A stretch of 64,000 bases of DNA from assembly GCA_013433145.1 (NCBI GenBank), contig CM024171.1, positions 2,087,001 through 2,151,000 of the forward strand. Reading direction: 5' to 3'. Shown here piece by piece: positions 45,401 through 59,500 of the stretch. Numbering within the stretch: position 1 is the first letter of the stretch; each line of letters opens with the position of its first letter. The translations under genes and the position numbers were made by a program. The notes below the pieces were generated by a model. The model did no database searches. It was not told the origin of the DNA and saw only the letters and a list, made by a program, of their open reading frames with translations. This DNA is from Ascaris suum. Lineage: Eukaryota > Nematoda > Chromadorea > Rhabditida > Ascarididae.

Positions 45401-47930
45401 AAAAAGCCTAAGCAACAAAGTGGGAACAGTAAGATAACCAGTAAGAATACCATAGTCATCATCATCATCCTCGTCTCTGTTACGCTCCTTTTGTTTTCTC
45501 GTTTTACCTACAGCATTGTGATTTCTCTTCGATCTGCAAAATGCTTAGTGACATCATCACAAAAATCCAACAAGTGATAGGTTTGCAAAACTTCCCCATT
45601 AGACGAATAATGAAATGAAAAATTTATGCATTCATAACGAAATGACTAAAATGCAGTGGGTGAATTCCACCTGTGGAATGACACTTACCTGCGAAATTTT
45701 TTGGCTTGACGACCTTATGTTTTCAGAAATTTCAGCGATTTCTACGCTTCAAAATATTTTGATAGAGTCGGAATCTGCTTAAAATTTTTCAATTTATTCA
45801 CTGCCGATAGACACTCTATCTTCTTTTTTATATGAAGTGAAAAGGTTGATTAGATAGCAACAGATAGTTCGATCCAACATTCGAAGCTTCAGAAGGAACT
45901 ACAAAATATTTTGCAATAAAACTGACTTTAAAAAGCCTAATGCTTTGTTGGCTCTAGTTCTTAATGACGATTTTCTCTATGCACCATTTAGCGCCCTTTA
46001 ATTCATTATTCGCTCCTCCATCGAAACTAATCTAAAGGTTGAAATCTAAAACAATCCGTTTCCTCCCTCTGCCCCTCCCCCTCCCCCATCCCTCCCTGTC
46101 TCTCCCACATTCCACCTCCACAACCAATGCAGACCATTCAGCTCGACTGTAAAGAATGCAGCGACTTTGCTCAACTATCTATCATTTGCTACCAATCAAC
46201 GTCCTATAAATCGAGAACAAAATAAAAATTAACAATGAATCCAATAAACTAATCCAAACTATCGCTTCAAAGCAGTCAAGTAAAATTATGATCAATTTGC
46301 ATTAATCAACCGACCGATCACAAAACGATCAAAGGTACAATGATTCCATATAGACACTGTTGAAGAAACTATAGACAAGGATCACTGCCTGTATCGGTGT
46401 TGTTGAATTTGATGAACTCTATGAATTAATTAAATAAAGCTATTCGATAATAAAGCTATGCTGACAACAAACATCATTTCCATCGATTTATATTCCCACT
46501 TGAATTTCATGGATGAATCGCAAAAAAAAGCACAAATAAAAGAAGAACGGACTCATTAGCTTGACGATGGCTAAATGAATGTGTCGATTGAACTTGAAAT
46601 GTGGCATTATTGGTCGACGTTGGCTGAGGAATCGTTTTCCGTGATAAAAGTTGTCGGAAGTCTTCATTTCGTAGTGTGGTTGTCGTATTCGATGCCACTC
46701 GCCTTAAATTCATCAATTTCATCCATAATCTATTCTAAATGATCATACCAAAGTTGAAGACTTATAGGTCTTCAACCGATATAGGTAACCCCATCTCTGA
46801 TATTATATAAGCAAATTTTTCGTACTCTGATGTTAGGAAATGTTCAATTTTTCCGCTTGATTAGAAATATAAAGCATAAAGATGACTCTATTTTACTAAT
46901 AAAGTGCTAGATAACTATAATGGAGTAGGTCAAAACCTTAACGATGAGGGTAAATGAATGCAGGGCTAGAAAGTATCCCTCATTTATTAGTGTTTTCTAT
47001 AGTCATAAGTCTTATCTATTCGTTTTGGAATCGTTAATCGACGATCATATCAACATATCGCAATCAAAAATAAATCCTTGTGGAATGATACTATCCTCGC
47101 TTAGAGAAATGATACCTGGGATACCTGGCTGTCGCGGTAATGAGACGCGTTGCCTACACCTATTTGAAGGTAGAGACCACTTATTTACCTTTTCCATTCC
47201 ATCTCCTTGTCATCCAACTTTCTTTGATATAGCTTATCATACCAGACAGTACCTTCTATCGCCCCATACCACACTACTGGTAAGAATTAACCGAAATTGC
47301 TCTGTAAATAAACGATAGGTATACGAAAGGATTCATCATGCAAGTGCAATTCCAACTGTTCCAACGATGAGATTCCCCTTAGACGCTTAACGTTTACGGA
47401 GTGGTACCTTTTCGGTATATTCTCTCATTCCCCTCCCCCTCAATGATAGAAGGAAGTTCTCAATACTTCAGGGGGCAATTAGTGGGGATAGTAACAGTTC
47501 TAGAATTTTCGATAAACTTTTCTAAAGGAATTTTATTGTTTGAGAGTTAAGAATGTTGGGTAGATAGACAGAAATAACTCAATTAGATGTCAATAAATGT
47601 GTTTATTATTACTATTATTGCAATTAATATTTTTTATTATTACACCTATTTTTAATCAGCAATATAAAGTAACACTTCCGATCTCAGCAAATATCCACAT
47701 AAATTGCGAGCCGGTGGAACGCTATCGGATGGTGAATGATTTAGTCGACTGGATATAAGACTGAGGAATATTATCCCTTAGTGGACATTTTATAGGTGTG
47801 CATATGTTTCACCATAAACATTTACTATTTTGGTATAACTAAATGTAGGTTTTTTTTAATTGATGAAGTTGAAGATTTACCCGGTGGTTGAAGCAACATC
47901 GGTTAATAATTGATTCAATTCTTCATCCAT
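37687..47930 (-). CDS. smu-2: RED / IK spliceosomal protein (smu-2 homologue), 12 exons, 3' end missing
   Basis: Exons in transcript order: 47930-47881, 46702-46566, 45713-45689 (25 nt, tentative), 45533-45451, 44421-44246, 44065-43928, 43380-43277, 42209-42074, 40983-40778, 39835-39526, 38777-38689, 37827-37687. Phases agree over 531 codons. Family marks: NEDFRQLL (RED N-terminus), [31 protein letters not shown], a KGRMAYVV block, LTQVLSYLR, the Arg-Asp/Arg-Glu repeats, YAECYP followed by [24 protein letters not shown] and [16 protein letters not shown]. The size is near the roughly 557 aa of human RED. RED works with SMU1 in the spliceosomal B complex and, in C. elegans, smu-1/smu-2 control alternative splicing (for example of unc-52). 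A few C-terminal codons after 37687 lie in an exon I could not place. Exons 1-3 are the least certain. The start follows TTTTGCAG directly. Confidence 0.93.
39378..39461. repeat. (TA)n array inside a RED intron
   Basis: About 84 bp of AT dinucleotide repeat, beginning 64 nt downstream (in transcript sense) of the donor of the RED exon at 39835-39526. A poly-Ile/Tyr frame joined to the exon is an artefact of reading through the donor. Confidence 0.97.
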
Positions 47931-47938
47931 CTGCAAAA
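47931..47938 (-). promoter_or_regulatory. Likely SL trans-splice acceptor of RED
   Basis: On the minus strand TTTTGCAG is followed immediately by ATG. The predicted first exon (16 codons plus 2 nt) splices in frame to the exon carrying NEDFRQLL, which supports this start. Confidence 0.45.
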
Positions 47939-49201
47939 AATATCAACGATGAAGCAATGATTTGTACTCGATAACGATATGAAATGATCAATACGCATAA
48001 ACAAATGAAATGGATCATCCCTATAATCTAATAAATAAATAAGTAAATAGTAAATAATCAATGAATAAATAAATAGATAGGGAAATAAATGAATCAACGG
48101 AGAAATAATTCGATAAACGAGTAAAATAAATAAAAACAGATAGAGGAATATTTAAATAAACAAAGAGATGAATCTAAAATTAGTGGGTGCTAAGAAAATG
48201 ATCGAAAAATAGAGAGTATCACGCTTGAAATAGAGAAAAAATCAGAAGCTATATAAAGATACGATTGTAAAAATATCCTAATAGAAGCAGGAAATGAAAG
48301 AAAACAAAAGATTATAAGAAATATTAATCATTTAGCGCGAGAAAAAAAACGATCACTTGCTGGCCTTTATCCATTTATTTCAACACTTCGATGAAAAGAT
48401 TGACGATTGAAAAAAAAAATGAAAAAACTTTTTAGAATAAACTTCCAATAGGCCGTAAGAAATTCGTCGATTACAACGAATATTAGATGAAAAAAAAAAA
48501 AATTCTTCCAATAAACTCAATTTGTTATTTTATGTTCGCCGATTTATTCGTCTGATGAAAAAAAAAAGACCAAAAAATTGAACAAACGGATTTATAATTT
48601 CAAGTTGGATGCAAAAAAAAGAGGATAAGCGCAAGAAGGAGATAACCGGAAGTCTCCCAAACACATAAACAAATAAAATGTAACAATTCCCTATCTATAT
48701 GCTTCAGCACTTTAGCTAGTCAGAATTTTTCTCATTATTGATGTAAAGTTCGTTGGAACTCAGACGGAGAATAAGTTGACGCCAGCTATGAACTTCAAAA
48801 CGAAGACCTCTTAGAGGAGAAAATGGGCGAATAGGATTATCGGCATATTTCATAGCTTAGAGAGGAATACCACTCCACTAAGGTAGATGGAATATAAAGA
48901 GCAACGAAGGTTTTCTTTGACGTCAAGAGAGGAATAGCACGACGCCTTCGATCTTATGTAGAAAGCGCTTTGGGGAACTAAGTAACTGAATTAGAGGCAG
49001 TGTAGGGTGGGGGGGGGGGTGGGTTGGGGGGGTAGGGGAAAGGTATAAGGATTGCTATTTTTGGTGTCACCATAATCCGAAACCCTCCCGTGCTGACGTT
49101 TAATGGTGAGCAAAGCACTTTCGCAATCATCCTTTCTACTCGCTTTGGGTCTTTTCGCACCCAAACAACAAGAACATGACATATGGCATAGAATCCACTC
49201 T

Positions 49202-49219
49202 CCCCCCCCCCCCCCCCCC
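49202..49219. repeat. Poly-C tract (18 bp)
   Basis: Eighteen C on the plus strand; with the opposed G-rich block at 49008-49040 it could form an imperfect G/C hairpin. Confidence 0.95.
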
Positions 49220-50018
49220 ATCTCCCCCCACCTCCGACCACCTCTGGCGTGAAATCTTTGCCCATTCCTAGCTATTCGTTTTGCTTAGTGTTTTTGAAAA
49301 TATAAATCAATGGTGCATCGACTAACAGAGAGCAGAGAAAATGAGAGTAGACGGAGAGCCGGTGAAAATCACTCAACAATCATAGAAAGAGGCATTAAAC
49401 TACAATATAAAATTCCAAAACGGTGCGGTACTTTCCGGAGAGATAAATAGTCTACTTGTAATTTAATAGTGGTTTTATTTTTAAAATTGTAGAGGTTATT
49501 TAATTGCAATTATAATATAGAGTTGTTTACGATATGCAGTAACAATATAGAATATCCTGAAGCTATATGTTTGAAGCTAATCGTATACTTTGATGAAAAT
49601 TATCCCTTATAAACAATCAATTGACACCACAACATTTTTTTATCGTCATATGGTTCATATTTACCAAGCCTTTGGCTCTAAATTTTCTCTTTTCTCAAAA
49701 TTCGCATTGCAATTATATGGGACAAAGTGGGAATACTGGCGAATTCCATATGGGCGGATAGGTAAATTCGCCACTCATTGTCCATTCAGTGCTTATTGGC
49801 CATTGGCCATGCGCCCAACAAGGCAAATTGGCCACTTACGATGTGCAAGCATTTGCTTTTTTAAATTTAAATAAAAGAAGGTTTTTATCAGTGTTGAGTG
49901 GACGAATGAGAGGTAAGAGATGCTCGTAGATCGACGACGATATTATCTACGGAATAAATAAATAGATATACATTTGTAGAAAATGAATGGAAAATATAAA
50001 CGGTTTCCTTGGTGAATA

Positions 50019-50037
50019 GGGGGGGGGGGGGGGGGGG
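50019..50037 (+). repeat. Poly-G tract (19 bp)
   Basis: Nineteen G followed by AGGGGGAGGGG, about 0.5 kb upstream of the OB-like repeat gene. Confidence 0.97.
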
Positions 50038-50242
50038 AGGGGGAGGGGATTAGCAAGCAAACGCATAATTTAATCAAAAAGAAATGGAACCGTAAACTGC
50101 ATTAATTATGAGATTCTAAATAATGAAATACTCTTCTGGGATGCATTTTACAAAGGGATTGATCCAGAATACATTCATGTTCTCTTCAACTCAGCTGAAT
50201 TGCCGAAGGTATCATCGGTTGACAATTCATTTCTTTTTTTTT

Positions 50243-50260
50243 GGGGGGGGGGGGGGGGGG
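50243..50260 (+). repeat. Poly-G tract (18 bp)
   Basis: Eighteen G preceded by a T run, about 0.3 kb upstream of the ATG at 50565. It lies in the likely promoter or outron. Confidence 0.97.
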
Positions 50261-50554
50261 AAGGGAGGCTTTAAACTCTCTTGACGGATTGACAGGTTTG
50301 AATGCATTCTCGAAAGTTGCGAATTCATTTTTTTTCTCCCCTTAACGGTCTAACAGGTGTACACGTACAGGCATAGATGCCAATAAAAGATAGCGTTAGA
50401 TTGCATTTGAAAGTCAAACGTTGCTATAAAAGTATATAGCATTAAACAAGGCGATAAAAAAACTAATAGATTTGGTTAGCAAGACCAGGAGACCAGGAGA
50501 GTGCACGTCTGCGATTTGTGTCTATGGATCTTTGTCGGTAATCTCGGTTTATGC

Positions 50555-50562
50555 GTTTTCAG
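50555..50562 (+). promoter_or_regulatory. Likely SL trans-splice acceptor of the OB-like repeat gene
   Basis: CGTTTTCAG is followed by GA and then ATG (50565). This near-consensus nematode acceptor 2 nt before the initiator is the reason for choosing this start. An upstream exon cannot be excluded. Confidence 0.5.
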
Positions 50563-50564
50563 GA

Positions 50565-53500
50565 ATGTATGGTCTAGTGGTGACAGATCCGTCCGGATCC
50601 GAATCGGATATATTGCACGCAGTATTTGTGGATAGGAGGGCACCGTTACTATTCATCAAACGTCCCGCAAAGATCGATCGTCGTACGCTCTCAAAGGAAG
50701 AGAGAAAAGCGTTCGATAAGGTCTTTCTCTCATCTTTTCATTAAAAATTTCATCTTTTTAGCGATTGTCATACATCCATTTTTTCCCCGTCTTTCCTTGC
50801 CGGCGTTCTCAATTTTATCATATTATTTCACAAGGAAATCATATCATCATTTAACTGCTGATTAGGGTACATATTAATATAACAGAAGCGATAGCAACTT
50901 CTGGTCATTTGTTTTTAGTGTTGTTGTTTTGTTTTGCTTAAAATGGGATTGGGTCGTTAGATGATCTTAGCTAAGTCTCATCCGTTTGGCTTGCTGTAAT
51001 TCAAAAAGTTTCTCGTTCTTTAGGGGATTCGTTTGCGAGTATAATTGCTTGTTAAAAAGTCTTCTTCCTTGTTCGTTAGTGTTCGCTACCCCATCCTCCC
51101 TTCTTCCTTCTGCCATCTCTTTCGGGTCTCTTTTTTCATCGTGCTGATGTAATTGCATATTAATATTATTTAGGTAGAACGTGAGAAGGCGTTATCGTTC
51201 GGTGATTGGATTTCCTTCAATGAATATGAAGTGCAAAATAGATTCATTGGTGCATATAAGAAGGAGTATCCACTTTGTGAGTCACGAGCCACTGCCGAAC
51301 ATTTACAGGTCTTTCTTCTTATATATTGCAGCTCTCAAATATTTCATTATTTATTATATTTTATTCATGCAACTTTTTTTTTAATCGGCATAATACTAGT
51401 TAAAGTTGAAGTAAAAACGATTGAGGAAAAGGGTATTGATAGGGGAAATTTTGCTGATGAAGCAATTAGCGACGAATGATTTTTGAAGTAAAGAAATAAT
51501 TCGAAATGAAGAAATTGAACACTTTGAGAAAATCATCTCTCTATCGTCTCTATACCAAATATATTTCATCTATTCATACTCAGCAATAGTTTAACAAGTC
51601 TTAGAAATATTTCCGTTTCATAAGCTTGTGATCCCAGAAAAATTAGACAAAGTTTTTGCCGTATGGATTTATTTCCTTTTCGATTGTAATGCAAAATAAT
51701 TTTGCACTTTCATTTTAATTCTAGATAGAAAATATTGCCTTTAAATTCATTGATCTTGATCAACTCTCCATATGATGAGACTGATAGGTATGAAATATTT
51801 TGCGAATTATGATGGAAAGAAAACCTCCACAAACAAAATAAAATAGTGAAGAAAGAAATAAACGATTACAAAAATTGTGGAGGTTTTCTTTCCATCATAA
51901 TTCGCAAAATATTTCATACCTATCAGTCTCATCATATGGAGAGTTGATCAAGATCAATGAATTTAAAGGCAATATATTTGTCAAAAAATGAGAGAACTTT
52001 CATTTTTAGCAATACTAAATAACTTTCAATTGATTATATAGAGTTTATTTTCAGATAGAGGCAGTGTGTGTATTCTCGCCGCCTAAGGAAGGAGGAACTT
52101 CGAAGTGCTTCGCGGATCTATTGGGACTGATCCTGACCCCGAAACAAGTTGCTGAGCTCTTTCTTCCCGATGTGGCACTCAGGTTGAGGGAAATGTTTTC
52201 CTTTTTCAAGGAGAAATATGCAAGGATGTTTTCTTTACTTTTGATTGTTTTCAAGATCTCTTTCTCTTAAAGTTGACTTATTTTTTCCTAGTCACAACGC
52301 CTTCCTTTCCTCACATTTCCTTGGTTTATAAGGTTCGATGAACCTCCCCTCTTTAGAAATTCTGGATGTGCTTGCGGCGACAGACTACCAATATCCAGTG
52401 CGGTGATATTTTTTGCACGATAGCAATTTCTACTCAAGGTGGTCGCATTGTGGACTCGAAGAGGATCATATTCTCCAAAAATTGTTGTTTATGCATACAG
52501 TGTTTTATACTAGCGAATCGTTTAATTGTATAGCATAAATAATTTACTAATAGTTGAGAGGAAAATATTTTTGAGAACTAAAATTGAAAATGAATTATGT
52601 TTCTAAAAGTTTTTATAAATTTTCTATTCGAATTGTTTTTCAAGCGGAAATTATTAAACGCAAATAAAAGTCTTCATAGAATGAGCCGACAAATGTTCCG
52701 TCGTTCGACATCATGGCCCTATATGATTGTTGTCTCATTTCATTCGATAAAAGATGGAACAATGTTAATTATTGACGCTATATGCCCATATTTTCCCTTA
52801 GAACTTTCAACGCATTCGTTAAGGTGTTTTATTTCTCTTTTTCTTTCCTCTTCGGGCAGTTTCTTTGTGCATCTACAGATGCACTTCTTTGTATGACGTT
52901 GACACAAAGACAGTAACGTAATTTATTGTTTGTTGGGTACAGAGTAACGTAATTTTTGCTTCTTAACTCTGGAAAGTTGAGAGTATGATGACAATATGAC
53001 ATTGACACAATGACAGTAAAGATTCGAGGTAATTCACTTCTTGTGCATCTGTGACCTGGTATTATTAGAAGACCATCTAGCCCATATAGTGACTCATCTC
53101 ATGTCGAAGTTTTTCGACTATGCGTTTTCGGGAGTTGCTCGAAATTTCGAAACAAGGATGGCGGTCTTAGGGACAGGATACGGAAACTAGAGGCCTTCTG
53201 AGGTTGGGGATTCTTACTTTCGAACCTCAAAGTGTTCGATTTTCAAAGACGACATCTCTCTTGCAGGCCGTTGAGTCGTAATTGATGCTGAATGAATTGC
53301 ATTAAATTTGTTTTTTGTTGGCTCTTTTATAAACAAAGAAGGGTATATGCAGTTGTATGCTATCATTGGATCTACCGATAATTAAAGCAAAAATTCGAGT
53401 GGTGTAATGCGAATTGGGCACAATTTCGTCATCGGCGAAGAATGGAATTTGAACGATGTCGTTTTATTTATTACCCCTCACACTATAGTAATAACGTTAA

Positions 53501-56500
53501 TAATAGTAGTATTCATAAGAGTAGAAATAGTTACATTTAATAGCAATAACAATGATGATTTCTATGGCAATTTTTATCCTGGCAATCAGCATAGTTTTAC
53601 AAAGACTACGTGCAACACACGAATATTTTACATTTTGACTGCTTTTACCTCTCCTGTCTCGTTTATTTCCTCCTCCATCCCCGCTTCCTGATGAAATTAT
53701 TTATTGGCTTAGAATCTTCTTCACTTAATCACCAACATTAGCGGGTTCTAGTATAGAAAGCATGACATCTTCCATAGATCGAGATGCGTTTTGACTCTGA
53801 AGGGTCTTGAAGGAGCTCGATGAATGAGGATCTAGAATGTCACATATGCTTAATGCATACAATATTTGGTGCATTAGCGGCTCTCTCTGCACATCATTTA
53901 TGATTTATTCATATGAAACTTGTTTTGCATAGAATATGATCGCTGATGTGATATCTATTCATTGGTGATTTAATTGAAATAGATGATTTAAAGATGTTGG
54001 ATATCGGTGGAGGTGACGCGTATCGAAACTGTGCAGTTCTCATTTGGCGCTTTCATCGATATCGCCGAAGATCAGAGTCCTGTACTCAGCACGGTATCAA
54101 TTTTTTTTCCTTTCATCTAGTTTTTATGATTTTATGATTGTCGTACTCATTGTCATATATTCTTATGCTATATTCGCTTTTCTATTTTGGAGAAGAGGGG
54201 TGGGGGGGAGGGGAGGGAAGATGAACGAAGGAGGGGTTATTGAGATTCACACCATCAATCGTAGAAATTTCTAGTCGTGATTTTTATCTGTGGGTCTTTT
54301 TATGGATCATTTGCTGTGTAACACTGGATAATGTGTTTGTTAAACTGCAGTTTTTTTTAGAGCCACCGTATTTTGAAACAGGTAAAAGTTGTTTTTCTTC
54401 TTTTCTTCGTGATTCACTTCTAGCTGTTAATCGAGGTTCTGAGAATGAAAATTGCTGTTGTCATGTGATGTCCGCCGGAAGTTCAATGTTGGAAGTTCTT
54501 TCAGTTTTTTTTTGGCTGAATTGAGTTACGTTTATTTTAAGCCATGGAACAGGGACAGTTTACGATTCGTTGTCGAGGTTGATGATGATTCTGACGATCA
54601 CTCTGGTAAAAGCTCTCCATGCGACAGCACGGGTCTACCTTCCGTGGTTCGTCCTTACCTGTCGAACATTTCACAGCTGCTAGTTAACTTTCATTCCAAA
54701 ATAATAAAATAGAAAGTATTCTAGTAACTCTGCATCTTACTGGGAGTGGCGAAAAGTTTGCCAAAAGATTTTTCTTTCCTCAAAATTTGCGATTTTTTTT
54801 CATTCCGATAAGCGGTTCAGAAGTCTGGACGTCATTATTGCTTTCCCTCCTTGTCGTCCTCCGTTGTTTTCCAAGATAAGCGAGGAGAGTTGAAAACAAT
54901 GCATGTGCAGATGTACTAAACGAAGGTTGTTGTAAAATCGCTTTCAAAAATTCATCGACGCAATTCTATGCGCAAATTTTCTTCTTTGAATTTGCCTGAT
55001 AGCAAAACCGTTTTGCAGTATTTAGTCTGTTTCGATAGAGAGTATCATTAGATGATTTAGATCAACTAGACTCTATTTATAAATAAAATTACAGTGAAGT
55101 TGATGTAAAGAGTATTTGGTCATTTTTCAATGCAAACGAGGGCAATTATATCGATCATATGTAAGAATATCCAAACGAATATGAGGGATTAATTCCTCGA
55201 TATATTTGGAATACTGAATAATGTTATATTATAAAACTGGAGTTTTCAAAATTGAAGGCGAGATTTGATTTGGTCGATTTATTTTCAATTCAAAAATATT
55301 TTTATTTTTATCGGTTGTTATATCATTCTAAATGTTTTATCATTCTTTGAAGTTTATTTATTCTGAAAGAGGTTTAATGTTTAGATTTTATCCATTCCTC
55401 CTGTTCTACTCTTCCCCTTCTCCCCTCCCCCCCCCCCTCCCCCCAACGTCCTTTCCCCATCTTTTAATCGAAACCTTTATTTTAGGCTTCATAATTAATA
55501 GCTCTTGTTCTTGTTTTTTATATAATTGGTATAAATTGAGATATTCTTAGCTCATCGGCATGGTTGGTTTACGTACTGGTGGACGTACAGTGCTGTGCTT
55601 CGACTACAAACATATACCGTTCCTCCTCGCCTATCAGTCACCAAATGGACGCGCATCGTTGGGAGATATTATCATATTCGACGCCTATTATTCTGGACCT
55701 CTTCGTGCTTATGTGATTGGCACATTTAGAAAGAAGGATGATGTGCCTTCGTTTGGCTCGAAGTTGATCAACTTTGGCACTCTTCCAGTGGTATCTCTTT
55801 TAGCTGTTCATATTCATGCTCCCATTTTACGGAAATTTTCATGCAACCATCAGTGAAATTTAAGCTGAAGTATTACTGGTTAGTGAGCATATTCAGAGAT
55901 AGTGTTCTGCATTGTGAGCTGCGTTTTCGGACTGGAAGCAGCTCGTGGCTTTTCCTCTCTTTTTTTCTTATCTTCTCTTATCTTGGCTAAATCATCCTCG
56001 GATTGGGGGATCTCTAATATAAAACTCTATGTCCATTTCAAAGAAAAAGTTGCTTCTTTACTTTCTCAAAACTGCATGTTGAAACAACAATGTTATTGAG
56101 TCACTTGGATTTTCTCGCCGCTACCACTGAGATCGTCTGAATCAAAATGCTGCTTAATGCAATTCCTTTGCTGATAAAGTGCTTATCCATTTGCTGATAT
56201 CGTCTGATCCAGTTCACATAAATTTAGGGTGCAAATAACTCAGCTGTTTTATATCGAATAGCAGTTCTCTTCTTGATGTTTTATGAACCATATGAAAGAG
56301 GTTCGGTCTCATTTTACCTTATTTTAGGGTCTGAGCTAATGCACCAGTCAATACTCACAGATGGATAGCGACCGAGGTTTCCTCCTTTTCTTGGAAGGTG
56401 GCGGGGAGGGGGGGGAGGGCGAGAGGTGAAGGAGGAGAAGAGAGGATGGAGCAGAAGTGCTGAAGCGTTGAAATAACCGTTGGGAGTTGTACGCTTTGCA

Positions 56501-59500
56501 GAATAAAAGCGCGTGTTTGAGTGTTTAAAAGAGAAATCAAATTCAAGGTGGTTTCTCCCGATTTCAATAACTTTAACACGAGATTTTTTTCAGCTAGCAA
56601 CTTTTATTTGGAGGTTACGTTCTTGATGAGGAATTTCGTTTTGGGCCAGTGAGAGGTCAACTTTAATATAGCCTATCATGCACCCTCTAGAAACGGCTGT
56701 TTTTGTATGCTTATTTCAATTATTTATATTTTAGCTGGAAATCTCCGTGACGCTTTCGGATCTGCCATTCGGCTATCTTCGTGCGGTGAATGAAGATTTG
56801 GGCGTCGTAAACGATCCGCTTGGTCTTCTAACTCCGGCGTTGTTGAACTCTCCAAAAGATACGATATTCGATGTGTATGTTGCGGATACAGGTGCAAGTG
56901 CATTCGCTCGCTTTCGGATCCAGGACATATCTGAACGTACTGCTGAGATGCTTAAAAAGTGCACTAATTTTGGCTATGTAAGTTATTTTTCAATGATTTT
57001 TCATTGGTAGTGCAGTGGGTTTGTTGTGCATCATGAACCTCATCTCCGAGGTCCTATGTATCCGCTACCTCTCTTGTGGTATCGGGCAAAGAATTTCTCA
57101 GTTTTTAAGAGTTTTTTAGTGACGAGTTGAAGGTAGCTGGTAAGAAAATGCGGTAATCGAGCGTTAACGTTGCGCTTCCTCTGTTGAGTGCTGTTCACTG
57201 TTGTGCTGCCCGATATCCCAACTTTTGTTTTCTTCAGTCTTTTATACGAATGGGCAGGGGAGAGAGTGGTTGAACCTAACGCATTAAATGCATATAAGAA
57301 GCAAAAATAAGCGTGTAAGCAAAAATTGAGGAAAATGCATTCGAGCGCTTGGTATATTTTATTCAGAGGAAGAGGGGGGGGGGGGGATAAAATGACGGAA
57401 CTACGGTGATTCCGTTAAACGTTTTCTCACCTCTATTTACATAGCAGCGGAACCAAACCATTTTCAGGGTGTTGCATTATTAAGAGTATACTGTGAAAAT
57501 TGCGAAACCCGACGTTTTAGTTAATTTGTTTGGGAGGGAAGTGGAGCCGACTTTTCATATTTCGTTTAAATTTTATAAGGGCAGAAGGGAAGAAGAGGAG
57601 GGGGTGGGGGGTATGATCCAGTTGAAATAGGTTGTTCGTTGCTTTCATCCTTAAGTTGCATTGTTTAGTTAGATGAACAATTTCTGCGGTTTGGTATTTC
57701 GTGCTTGTCATTTTCTGCTAGTATAAGATAAGAAAGGGGATTCATCACTTCTTAAATGAATAATTTATCGATGCAAGAGAATTGAATGCTGAGGATGGCC
57801 GTAGTTGCATCATATAGATATGAGCTTCTAGCAAACGTTCATATAGTTTTTTGAGCGTTCGCATATCCTTGTTTCTTCCCATTCGCTCACTCCTTCCTTC
57901 TTTTTTTGAAAAATGCTCGTAAATATAAAGCGACGTAGTGTATATGCAAATGAGCACTTGATTGAATGGGAAAAGTAGTGCACAGATGTGCCGAGAGAAT
58001 TATGTTTTCAACACATTATACTTCATATTGTCGTAGCGGTTTAGGCGCCACTGAAAGATTTGGAAGGGATAGTGCTAGGCAATGGATTGGTGATGGTGCG
58101 TGATTATGGCATGCTGAAAATTCGATTCGGGGATAACTCAACGGATGGATGGGAAAAGCTCGAGCCTGGCACGTGGATAAAATTTACCGCTAGCAGTGAG
58201 AGTGGGCCACCTGATTTCGTCGTGCAGAAATGGACGAAACCGTTCGAACGTGCCGCCGAATCGCTCAAACACGTACTTGTATTCGACGAGCATATGGTTG
58301 GCTTTTAAAGGTTTCAAAATTGAATTTATAGCTAATGTCGTCTCCTTTTATTGTTTAAAAAATATTTTTTTCTTGAACAGGGTAGGAGGAACGTTATTGA
58401 GATGACCGCTTTTTGGGAGTTTGTTTCTTAATTTCCTTCCGAGATATATTACCTGTGGAAAGGTCTCCATGGATTCCATATGAATGTGCAGAAGTTGTCT
58501 TTTTTTTTGAAGGATGTGACTTGATGATGCACGAAATGGTTGATTCTTGTATCAGACATTGTCGATGGACGTTGTAGGCATGGCTCCGTTATGGTTGTTG
58601 TTCCATTAACCTATTGTAGATTGCTTTATTCAGTGCTTTCATGCTCTTCATTCAAATGCTGGGATTCCTATCACAACAGTTTCGATAATTCTTGCATTGC
58701 CATTTTTGAAACATACAACAGTCGTAGCAATGCAAGTGTAAAAATAAAAGAAGAAAGCAGCTTTCCAGGAAAGGGAAGTGGAAGAGGAGAGGAGGAGGAG
58801 ATCATTGTTTGGTAATTTCGGATTTACAGGAAGTTTCTATGGAAATTTTTTCGAAATAAGAGAAATGTTCTAAGACGTTAAGAGGTTATAAAAAGATTTG
58901 GAGAGGAATATTTAACCGAGGCATAGACGTTGGCGAAATGCGAGGAGTTGAGGTGATAACCGGTAGAGTTTAGATGCGTTAATATGCAGTGCCATAAACC
59001 ATGCAAGACCCCTAGTTCACACGAGCTTACCCCTTAGGCATATTAGTAACTAACCTTCAATGATCGGCAACATTTTTGTTGCGTATCCATCTGTGTGTGC
59101 GTTGGTTAATGATTGCATTGATTCTTGGGGTGATTCGTTTTATTACCTCATCAGTTGTATTTGCATATTTCGAAAATATATCTCAGTTGTTGTTCAGCTA
59201 TATGATGAATGCACGCATTTGTTTTGATTATTTAAATATTCGATTGAGACTCATAATCTCGATTAGCTCGATTTCTGCTTTCGTCTCATTCAATGAAAGT
59301 AGATTTTTGGAATATTCAGATGAATTTTTCCTCATCATTCACCATTTTTTTAGGATTCAGCGATCACTTTTTAGTGAAATCTTTCTAGAGTTCCGTATTT
59401 GCTCCATTTGTCTTGGAGGATTTTTTAATTATTATTTTTTCTATTTTCGCTTGTATAAAAATTTTACTGATATGTATCGATTTATGAAGGTGAGAGCTGT

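Larger units (their letters stand above)
47939..50554. other. Divergent intergenic region between RED and the OB-like repeat gene
   Basis: About 2.6 kb, AT-rich, with no gene I can support. It should hold the promoters of both neighbours. It contains an isolated TGACGTCA (48918-48925), a G-rich block near 49008-49040, a C tract at 49202-49219 and two G tracts (50019, 50243). Confidence 0.55.

Noticed and set aside
46944..47318. Plus-strand 124-codon frame opposite a RED intron
   Set aside because: Longest unassigned frame, but it lies antisense within the intron between RED exons 1 and 2, has no acceptor or donor, and no family resemblance.
49737..49773. 9-bp stem (TGGCGAATT / AATTCGCCA) with repeated GGCC-type words
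   Set aside because: Too short, and such stems are common by chance; no flanking terminator or RNA gene signature.
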